Positions 1-5,419 of a stretch of DNA of 5,419 nucleotides are shown here, piece after piece. The number at the start of each line of letters is the position of its first letter. Position 1 is the stretch's first letter. The notes under the pieces are model-generated. The model was not told the DNA's origin. It did not search any database and saw only the letters and a program-made list of their open reading frames with translations. A program made the position numbers and the translations under genes. Origin of the DNA: Clostridiales bacterium (GTDB lineage: Bacteria > Bacillota > Clostridia > Saccharofermentanales > UBA5734). The stretch is taken from positions 1 to 5,419 of the forward strand of contig DMJC01000281.1 in the NCBI GenBank assembly GCA_003451915.1, in the 5' to 3' direction.

Positions 1-1
1 C

Positions 2-1855
2 TTATGCATCGGCCCGGGTCATCTGATTGATGAATACCTGAACCAGATGCGGATCGAATTGCGTGCCTGAGCAGCTGACTAGTTCGGCAGCCGCCTCGTC
101 GCGGGTTTTGGTTTTTTGATAGGGGCGTTGCGAGGTCATCGCCTCAAAAGCATCGACAATGGCGACGATCCGCGAGTAAAGCGGGATGTCTGCCCCTTTC
201 AGTCCGGCCGGATAACCTTTGCCGTCCCAGCGCTCGTGGTGATGGAGCACGGCTTCGGCGAAGGCTGCGAATTCATCGACATTTTTCAAGATGTTGTAAC
301 CGGTTGCGGCGTGGGATTTTATCATTTCCCATTCCTCATGTGACAGCTGTTCCTGCTTGTTTAAAACATCTGGCGGAATAGCTATTTTGCCGATGTCATG
401 CAAGACGCCGACAGTTTTGAGCTCGTTGATTTCCTTTTCGCTGAGCTGCAAGGCGCGGGCAACCTCGCTGCAATATTCGGATACTTTTTCGGTATGAACC
501 TGCTCGTGATCATACTTGTCATTGATCTGGCGCAACACGGTCTCGATGGTCTGGCTGCGCATCGCTTTGCTGAATTTCAATTTGTCCTTGTACATTTGAT
601 TATCGGCTTCTTTTTGCACATCATGAATATCCTGGCCGGCTTCGGTCTTGATGGCGTAACCGACGGCCATCGAGATAATCACTGATTCGAGACGCGAGTG
701 GGCGGCGGCGCGGGTGATCCGCTGACGGACGTGGCTAGCCTGTTCAGCGCCGGTCTGGGGCAGGATTATGACAAACTCGTCGCCGCCGGTACGGGCGATG
801 ATGTCGTCAGTCCGGCATGAGCGGCGCAGAATGTCGGCGACTGTCCGGATCAGCTGGTCGCCGGTAGCGTGCCCGTAAGCGTCGTTGGTCAGTTTGAGGC
901 CGTTGATGTCAATGACCAAAATGGCCAGAGGCCAATTGCGCGGAGTATCCAGGCGGTTGAGCGAATCTTCATAGTAACGCCGGTTGTATAGCCCGGTCAG
1001 GTAGTCGTGAAAACTGAGATACTCGACCTGACGCTGTTTTTCCCGATTGTCGGTAAAGTCGCGAAAGGCGATGACAACGCCGGTGATCTGGCCGGCTTTA
1101 TCGCGGATCGGTGCAGCGCTGTTTTCGATGGGGATCTCGGTGCCATCTCTGGCGATCAAGAGCGTGTGCTGATCGAGCTCGACGGCCTGGCCAGTACGCA
1201 ACGCCTCATTGACGACGTTGGTTGCGGCTGAACGGGAATATTCGCTGATGACACAAAAAATTTCGTCAAAAGGCCTGCCGGCTGCATCTTGCAGAGTCCA
1301 GCCAGTCATCTGCTCAGCAACTCTATTAATCACCTCGATGCGGCCCAGGTGGTCGGTGGCAATGATTCCGTCACCGATCGACATCAAGGTGGTCCGGAAC
1401 TGTTCCTTTTCATTATATAACTGATCCTCGATCTGCCGCTGCCGGGTGACATCGCGCGCCGCCCCGTAGATCAGGCTGCCCTTCGGCTTGGCACGCCATT
1501 CAATAAACCGGAAGGTACCGTCGGCAGCCCGATAACAGTTGACAAAATTAAGCACCGGCTGCTCACCGATGATGTCGGCCATGACCTTACTTGTCCGTTG
1601 TTGATCGTCAGGATGCAGAAATTCAAAAAATCTATGGCCAATTAATGAATCAGACGGATAGCCGAGAATATCATACCACGCGGCGTTGACGCGAATAAAA
1701 TTACCTTCCTTGTCAACAACACAAAGCAAATCAGGCGCTAAACTGAAAAAATCCTCAAGTTCGCCGATTCTTGCCGACAAAAGGCGAACAACATCCGGGG
1801 CGGTTTCACCGGACGGCAAATTCTCTGGCAAAGGCTGGTTCTGATGTTGCGGCAT
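2..1855 (-). CDS. PAS-PAS-GGDEF-HD-GYP cyclic-di-GMP synthase/phosphodiesterase
   Basis: A 617-residue soluble protein with no signal peptide or membrane helix, so it should act in the cytoplasm. Domain order: a Pro/Gln-rich N-terminus; PAS 1 (about 33-135); a charged linker helix; PAS 2 with PAC (about 150-272); GGDEF (about 275-430); HD-GYP (about 440-612). The GGDEF domain keeps D316, N324, D325 and an intact GGDEF at 357-361. An RxxD product-inhibition site (R348, D351) lies exactly five residues before it. The HD-GYP domain keeps H454, H486-D487, H515, H539-H540, D568 and GYP at 547-549, the full metal-binding set. By family knowledge both making and breaking cyclic-di-GMP are possible; which dominates cannot be read here, and the PAS ligands are unknown. 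The ATG at 1855 is chosen because GGAG lies 6 nt upstream. The stop is at 2-4, so the gene is complete. It follows the surface-protein gene after a 73-nt gap. Confidence 0.96.
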   Translation of the reverse strand: MPQHQNQPLPENLPSGETAPDVVRLLSARIGELEDFFSLAPDLLCVVDKEGNFIRVNAAWYDILGYPSDSLIGHRFFEFLHPDDQQRTSKVMADIIGEQPVLNFVNCYRAADGTFRFIEWRAKPKGSLIYGAARDVTRQRQIEDQLYNEKEQFRTTLMSIGDGIIATDHLGRIEVINRVAEQMTGWTLQDAAGRPFDEIFCVISEYSRSAATNVVNEALRTGQAVELDQHTLLIARDGTEIPIENSAAPIRDKAGQITGVVIAFRDFTDNREKQRQVEYLSFHDYLTGLYNRRYYEDSLNRLDTPRNWPLAILVIDINGLKLTNDAYGHATGDQLIRTVADILRRSCRTDDIIARTGGDEFVIILPQTGAEQASHVRQRITRAAAHSRLESVIISMAVGYAIKTEAGQDIHDVQKEADNQMYKDKLKFSKAMRSQTIETVLRQINDKYDHEQVHTEKVSEYCSEVARALQLSEKEINELKTVGVLHDIGKIAIPPDVLNKQEQLSHEEWEMIKSHAATGYNILKNVDEFAAFAEAVLHHHERWDGKGYPAGLKGADIPLYSRIVAIVDAFEAMTSQRPYQKTKTRDEAAAELVSCSGTQFDPHLVQVFINQMTRADA

Positions 1856-1861
1856 AGCAGT

Positions 1862-1865
1862 CTCC
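1862..1865 (-). promoter_or_regulatory. Ribosome binding site of the cyclic-di-GMP gene
   Basis: The minus strand reads GGAG, then 6 nt, then ATG. This is normal spacing and fixes the start of the PAS-GGDEF-HD-GYP protein at 1855. Confidence 0.75.
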
Positions 1866-1900
1866 GACCCTCTTGACAGGGCTTTTCTGATTCATCAACT

Positions 1901-1909
1901 ACTATACCA
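1901..1909 (-). promoter_or_regulatory. Possible extended -10 promoter for the cyclic-di-GMP gene
   Basis: In the 73-nt gap after the membrane-anchored protein gene, the minus strand reads TGGTATAGT. This matches the extended -10 form TGnTATAAT at all but one base. No good -35 box is seen 16-18 nt upstream (that stretch begins near the TAG stop of the preceding gene), which is tolerated for extended -10 promoters. Transcription would begin near 1894, giving a leader of about 38 nt that contains the GGAG ribosome binding site. It is a short-motif match, so chance is possible. Confidence 0.4.
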
Positions 1910-1928
1910 TGGCGGTGAATAAGCGTAA

Positions 1929-2954
1929 CTAGCCTCGACGTCTGACGATCCGATGGAGGACAAAACCAAGGGTGATGACGACGATGACGATTAATGCTAT
2001 GATGCCAATTTTCAGCCAGTCAGCGGGAGCTGCAGGTTTCTCAGCTTCCTGTCCCGATGTCTCGGATTGTGCTGTCGTCGGCGGTGGTGCAGGCGACAAT
2101 GACGGCAGCTGGTCGGCATTTCGCATAATAACAGTCAAAAATGATACATCAATGACTGTACTGTCACCCGCGGCCAGGCTGATTTCAACCTGATAATCAC
2201 CCGCCTTTGCCTCGGCTTGCTGCCATATCATTGAACAGCTTGCTTCGCCTGCCAGATCAGCCAGCTTCATTATCGGCAGACCGTCAATCATCTCACCGTC
2301 CCTGGTATCACGGACCTTTGCTGACAGGAAATAATCTTGTCTTTCCCCGTCATTTTTTAAATGTATATCGATTACAACCGGGCTGCCAGTCAGATAGTAT
2401 TCCTGATCGCTGGCAACTGACAGAAAGCTTGCTTCTGTCTGGACAACATCGATTTCCAGCCGGTGTTGCTGATAAAATTCAATTGTTTTGGATTCCGGAT
2501 GATAAAATAACGAGTAGAGATAAACGGCCAGCAAGCTGCTGCCGTCATTGTTTCTTCTGACTGTCCATTGCATGGAATCAGCCGGATACCAGCCTGGAAT
2601 CAGGCCAGCCGGAATTTCCGGCTGATCAGTCAGCAAAACCGGCGGCAACGTATAACCAACGATGATTTCAGCATCCGAACGGCTGATCAGCCGCACGTCA
2701 CGGACATGCTGACCGGGGGGATATTCCCGGGTCCAAATCCAGTAAGGCACCTGCGGCCGGCCTTCTTCTGCCAAAAGGATCTGTCCGCCCGGAATGCTGA
2801 CCAGATCATATCCTTCAGAAGATCTGACAATAAAATCAGGCACTTCGACAGTGACAGCCGTTGTTTCTGCAGCAGCTGTAACGACGAAGCCGGTCAGGAT
2901 GAGGCAGACTGCCATGACAGTGAAGATGATTTTTTGCCATTGCCAAAGCCGCAC
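1929..2954 (-). CDS. Membrane-anchored extracellular protein with C25-propeptide-like domain
   Basis: A 341-residue protein, seen whole. The N-terminus is a signal peptide: R2 and K8, a hydrophobic core at about 9-25, and a likely cut after A29 (AAA, then E). Residues 35-170 carry landmarks that resemble the propeptide of C25 (gingipain-type) proteases: GRPQVP (65-70), a YPPG segment followed by alternating Val (78-89), WYP (122-124), and YSLFYHPES (147-155) leading into a final beta strand. Residues 172-276 look like an Ig-like or CARDB/NEW3-like beta domain. A Pro/Ser/Ala-rich linker (about 283-311) leads to one transmembrane helix (316-333) and an RIVRRRG tail, so the bulk faces outside. 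The start is GTG at 2954, set by a strong ribosome binding site. Translation is coupled to the protease gene just upstream. A role as inhibitor, folding helper or anchor of that protease is inferred from context. The propeptide resemblance is by eye and moderately sure; the topology is firm. Confidence 0.85.
   Translation of the reverse strand: MRLWQWQKIIFTVMAVCLILTGFVVTAAAETTAVTVEVPDFIVRSSEGYDLVSIPGGQILLAEEGRPQVPYWIWTREYPPGQHVRDVRLISRSDAEIIVGYTLPPVLLTDQPEIPAGLIPGWYPADSMQWTVRRNNDGSSLLAVYLYSLFYHPESKTIEFYQQHRLEIDVVQTEASFLSVASDQEYYLTGSPVVIDIHLKNDGERQDYFLSAKVRDTRDGEMIDGLPIMKLADLAGEASCSMIWQQAEAKAGDYQVEISLAAGDSTVIDVSFLTVIMRNADQLPSLSPAPPPTTAQSETSGQEAEKPAAPADWLKIGIIALIVIVVITLGFVLHRIVRRRG
2606..2624. 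repeat. Inverted repeat with 9-bp arms inside the anchored-protein gene
   Basis: The arms CAGCCGGAA and TTCCGGCTG are perfect reverse complements around a single central T (2615). In mRNA the outer 7 bp (CAGCCGG with CCGGCTG) could pair around a 5-nt loop. It lies in coding sequence for residues around 110-117 and is not followed by a U-run, so it is not a terminator. A function is not established. Confidence 0.5.
2680..2693. repeat. 14-bp perfect palindrome inside the anchored-protein gene
   Basis: CGGCTGATCAGCCG reads the same on both strands. Its first 11 bases also occur at 2619-2629, partly overlapping the neighbouring 9-bp inverted repeat. It lies in the codons for residues around 88-92 (RLISR). 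It may be a protein-binding site or chance. Confidence 0.45.
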
Positions 2955-2958
2955 AATT

Positions 2959-2965
2959 TCACCTC
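2959..2965 (-). promoter_or_regulatory. Strong ribosome binding site overlapping the protease stop codon
   Basis: The minus strand reads GAGGTGA, AATT, GTG. The seven-base Shine-Dalgarno match contains the TGA stop of the upstream protease as its last three bases. This decides the GTG start of the anchored protein over the ATG 13 codons further in, and it implies translational coupling of the two genes. Confidence 0.85.
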
Positions 2966-5419
2966 ATTCCATATTTGGGATCACCATACAGATTGTAGTA
3001 AATCAGAAATTCATACCATGATGAATCAAGCAGATTAACCCGCATTTTCAGATCATGCAAGATATTGCCGACACTATCAGACCGATCCCAGGATAACCAG
3101 AACTGCTCTTTAGTCAGCTCATCCATCTTGCCATAGCCCATGATTTTTGTAGCACCCATGTAGACTGCGGCACCATGCTGCAGAAAACCTTCCGAGATGC
3201 TGTAAATTGCCGGATCTGGACCGTCGACATCATCATAATGACCTGTCAGACAGGAAAACGCAGCGACAACAGGATTGCGCCCGCCAAAAGAAATCCCGCT
3301 GATTGTGCAGTCAGACAATGCATTTTCATCTAAAACACCACCCCATGAGCCAGGATTGCCATGCCCATAGAAAATGACCAGATCGACACCACGTGCTGCT
3401 GCAGTTTTGACAGCCTGGCTGCGCTCCTGCAACACATCATTATATGTCCGGCGATATTGATAATTCCACGGCGGATAATACCCGCCCCGGGAAGGGCTGG
3501 CTGCCTGAATGCTCTGGGCACGGCCGATTGCCAGGTCAGTCAGGTATGGTGTGATAGTCCGGTCTGACCAGGAGATCCAATCTTCCAGTGTCAGCTCGGC
3601 AAGCTGGCGCCTGGTGCCGCCAAGATCAGCCTCACCCAGCTCGGCTGACGTCAAAGGGCCGCGCGGAAAAGTTTCTTCCCAGAGCAGCCAGGCTGCCAGC
3701 TCGGTTAACGAAAATTCATACGGCTGACCATTTTCACCGGTCATATCCTGCAGATTGCGCCACATGACACCATTCAAGCCCTGTCCGTTACCCTCTGCGG
3801 TAATTATGGCGTCAGCATCGGTCAGGACGTTCTCCAGCGTTAAAGAGCCGAGACCGACAACAACTTTATAAAGCCAGGCTGCCAGCTGATTTGCGGAGTA
3901 GCCGGCAAGGTCTTGCCCGGCTGCTGCGCCGTCTGGAGATCCGATCCGCTGCAAGAGGAAGATGGCCAGTTCTTTTAATTTAGCCTGATCCTGCGGTGAT
4001 TTTTTGATGCGAATCCCTTCGGTCAGCATCGCGCGCTGCGTCGTCCAGAACTCGGTGTGAATCAACTCGCCGGCTAGTCCCAGCCCGGTCAGTGTCCGCA
4101 AACCGATTTCGGAATTCATGATATTTTTCTCCCAGGTGTCTTCAGGGCCGCTGACTAATAAAACCTGGCGGGCATAATAGACGCCCTGCAGACTATTTTC
4201 TATCGGGATGATCAGCTCCGCGGCAGTATCGCCGACAATCCGGCCGACTCGCAATTCGGGCAACCCGTCTCCCGTTGTGCTGGCAAACGGATAGTCGGAG
4301 AGAGGAACTCCCATCCAGGTATATGACGGCACAATCTCACTCTCGCCGACTATCAGCAGGTAACCCTGATTATTCCAGTCCGGTGACATTTGTGTATTCC
4401 AGACACACCCCCGTTCAAGCAGGTCTTTGATATAGTTCGTTTCGATCGTCCGGCGCAATGACGATATATAACCGAAAACGCCCTGGCGCGCAACAGCCAG
4501 CTCAGCCATCTTGACCAGCAAGCTGTCAGTTTCTTGCGCAGTGTTGTAGAGATCCAGTTTTTCCGGGCAGGTCATGATCAGATAATCTGACGCATGCGTA
4601 GCCTCGGCGAACTCAGCAAAGGAAAGACCATGCGGCAGTGCAACAATCTCTTTGTAAACCTGTGCTGCCGTCGCATAACTGAGAGTCAGCTCCGTGCCGA
4701 TGACCGGGTTCGGCAATGGATCAAAAGGATCAGTCAAAATGGGAACAGCCTGAAAGCTGACAGATTTGGCTTCGCCTGCATTCAGTGTGCCAAACGGGAA
4801 TTCGATGCGAGTCAGAACATGGCTGCCGCTGGTCCGGGAAACTCGGCCTTCACGGACAACTGCGCCGGCTTCGCCGACCCGGTCATGCCAGATCCGGAAT
4901 TTTTCCAGATACTGAAAACCCCGGCTCGTGTCAGCTAAGACGACATCCCTGATATCGACTTCACTGTTATTGGTCAAATGTAAGGTTACTTCAAAATAAT
5001 TGCCAATACGCCGAACCTCACGGCTAATTGTGATATCCGGCTGAGGCGGTGCGACCACGATGGCCCGTCGACTTGCTATTCCCCAGTTGCCGGCCTCATC
5101 GCGCACGCGGACATTGATGATGTGCTCACCCGGTGAAACTGCAGAAGAGTCCCAACGGCCGACTGCAACAAAAAACGGTGCCAGAATTGATTCCACCGCA
5201 ATAGCCGGTGAAAAAGACTGAGTCTGAAAAACTGTGCCATCAGCCTGAAATTCGATCAGATCAATGCACAGGCCGAGTTCATGTTCAATCTCAGCGCTGA
5301 CATTTACAATTCCCGTGACATTTTCCCGGTCATCGGGCGAAGCAATCCGAATGGAAATTGGTGAGCGCTCAACAGGCAAACGATTTTGAATGACGGCGTT
5401 TCGGGCAGATCCGTAATGG
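2959..5419 (-). CDS. Gingipain-like C25 family cysteine protease, 5'-truncated
   Basis: The frame is open to the right edge, so the true start lies outside. Residues here are numbered from the TTG codon at 5377-5379, which lacks a ribosome binding site and is probably an internal Leu; 13 more in-frame codons lie upstream without a stop. Residues 5-112 form an Ig-like domain ending in the typical RDEAGNWG (93-100). Residues 113-240 form a second beta domain of DUF11/CARDB-like style. The C25 caspase-fold catalytic domain follows (about 262-806): YLLIVGESEIVP (340-351), SDY (361-363), DGLPELRVGRI (371-381), catalytic His in YGHGNPGSW (H673), catalytic Cys in FSCLTG (C710), and the closing NLYGDP (796-801). 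The His-Cys gap of 37 fits gingipains (about 33). About 200 extra residues separate GRI from the His block, centred on 445-635. Nothing follows the catalytic domain: no type IX secretion domain, LPXTG or membrane helix. It is expected to act outside the cell; the substrate is unknown. Confidence 0.9.
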   Translation of the reverse strand, partial: HYGSARNAVIQNRLPVERSPISIRIASPDDRENVTGIVNVSAEIEHELGLCIDLIEFQADGTVFQTQSFSPAIAVESILAPFFVAVGRWDSSAVSPGEHIINVRVRDEAGNWGIASRRAIVVAPPQPDITISREVRRIGNYFEVTLHLTNNSEVDIRDVVLADTSRGFQYLEKFRIWHDRVGEAGAVVREGRVSRTSGSHVLTRIEFPFGTLNAGEAKSVSFQAVPILTDPFDPLPNPVIGTELTLSYATAAQVYKEIVALPHGLSFAEFAEATHASDYLIMTCPEKLDLYNTAQETDSLLVKMAELAVARQGVFGYISSLRRTIETNYIKDLLERGCVWNTQMSPDWNNQGYLLIVGESEIVPSYTWMGVPLSDYPFASTTGDGLPELRVGRIVGDTAAELIIPIENSLQGVYYARQVLLVSGPEDTWEKNIMNSEIGLRTLTGLGLAGELIHTEFWTTQRAMLTEGIRIKKSPQDQAKLKELAIFLLQRIGSPDGAAAGQDLAGYSANQLAAWLYKVVVGLGSLTLENVLTDADAIITAEGNGQGLNGVMWRNLQDMTGENGQPYEFSLTELAAWLLWEETFPRGPLTSAELGEADLGGTRRQLAELTLEDWISWSDRTITPYLTDLAIGRAQSIQAASPSRGGYYPPWNYQYRRTYNDVLQERSQAVKTAAARGVDLVIFYGHGNPGSWGGVLDENALSDCTISGISFGGRNPVVAAFSCLTGHYDDVDGPDPAIYSISEGFLQHGAAVYMGATKIMGYGKMDELTKEQFWLSWDRSDSVGNILHDLKMRVNLLDSSWYEFLIYYNLYGDPKYGMR
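3686..3887 (-). repeat. Direct repeat pair of 16 bp, 186 bp apart, in the protease insertion
   Basis: AGCCAGGCTGCCAGCT occurs exactly at 3686-3701 and 3872-3887. The spacing is 62 codons, so both copies are in the same frame. They encode QLAAWL (498-503) and ELAAWL (560-565) with identical codons for LAAW. The similarity continues weakly on the protein level for about 34 residues (shared Ser before the motif and an L..AD later), which suggests a duplicated helical module within the insertion. Confidence 0.55.

Noticed and set aside
1873..1878. Perfect TTGACA -35 box on the plus strand
   Set aside because: The nearest -10-like sequence (TATACC) is about 24 nt downstream, which is too far, and there is no plus-strand gene to serve.
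1868..1881. Small hairpin CCCT-6 nt-AGGG in the leader of the cyclic-di-GMP gene
   Set aside because: A 4-bp stem with no U-run is too weak to call a terminator or a regulatory element.
1856..1928. Possible cyclic-di-GMP riboswitch ahead of the cyclic-di-GMP gene
   Set aside because: The gap is only 73 nt and shows no pair of conserved stem-loops of the GEMM type.
1974..1992. Simple GATGACGAC-type repeat
   Set aside because: It is explained by Ile and Val codons of the transmembrane helix on the minus strand.
2207..2560. Open frame of 117 codons on the plus strand
   Set aside because: It is antisense to the anchored-protein gene, and its composition (rich in Ser, Arg, Pro, Gln) is that of a shadow frame.
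2895..2954. Lipoprotein signal in the anchored protein (Cys17)
   Set aside because: Cys17 lies in the middle of the hydrophobic core without an L-[AS]-[GA]-C lipobox, and a normal AAA cut site follows at 27-29.
2568..3038. Open frame of 156 codons on the plus strand
   Set aside because: It lies antisense across the anchored-protein gene and the end of the protease gene. Its translation is low-complexity and has no recognisable domain, and the opposite strand has a signal peptide and a strong ribosome binding site.
3475..4047. Dockerin or EF-hand repeats in the protease insertion
   Set aside because: The twofold LAAWL pattern resembles dockerin helices superficially, but the Asp-rich calcium loops (DxNxDG) are absent.
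4594..4938. Open frame of 114 codons on the plus strand
   Set aside because: It is fully antisense to the beta-domain and early catalytic part of the protease, and its product has no family features.
5377..5379. TTG as the start codon of the protease
   Set aside because: There is no Shine-Dalgarno upstream, the frame stays open to the window edge, and a start here would leave a secreted-type protein without a signal peptide.

Overview
The window holds three genes, all on the minus strand and read from the right edge towards the left edge. In transcription order they are: (1) a 5'-truncated gene for a large secreted-type cysteine protease of the gingipain/C25 class (2959-5419, open to the right edge); (2) a membrane-anchored extracellular protein with a signal peptide and one C-terminal transmembrane helix (1929-2954), whose outer domain resembles the propeptides that normally precede C25 catalytic domains; and (3) a soluble PAS-PAS-GGDEF-HD-GYP cyclic-di-GMP enzyme (2-1855). 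There are no RNA genes, mobile elements or CRISPR arrays that I can see.

Genes 1 and 2 are tightly coupled. The stop codon of the protease lies inside a strong Shine-Dalgarno sequence for the GTG start of the anchored protein, and only 4 nt separate them. This and the protein content suggest that the two products work together at the cell surface. The anchored partner could fold, inhibit or tether the protease, which itself ends directly after the catalytic domain with no visible C-terminal anchor or sorting domain. The cyclic-di-GMP gene follows after a 73-nt gap. The gap has no terminator and carries a plausible extended -10 promoter, so this gene may be both co-transcribed and separately expressed. 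A functional link between cyclic-di-GMP and the protease rests on gene order only.

The protease catalytic domain has the His/Cys pair of the family, but about 200 extra residues lie between the first and second halves of the domain. That extra stretch contains a repeated helical LA-x-[WF]-L motif, two copies of which are identical even at DNA level. This insertion and the stand-alone propeptide-like partner are the two most unusual points in the window.

Organism: strong GGAG and AGGTGA ribosome binding sites, the DINGLK..ND form of the GGDEF domain, the HD-GYP fusion, and a surface protein held by a C-terminal transmembrane helix with an Arg-rich tail all fit a Clostridia-like member of the Bacillota with roughly balanced GC. 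This is a judgement from sequence style and is not proven. Apart from the 73-nt gap the window is coding throughout, and no non-coding stretch exceeds 300 bases.
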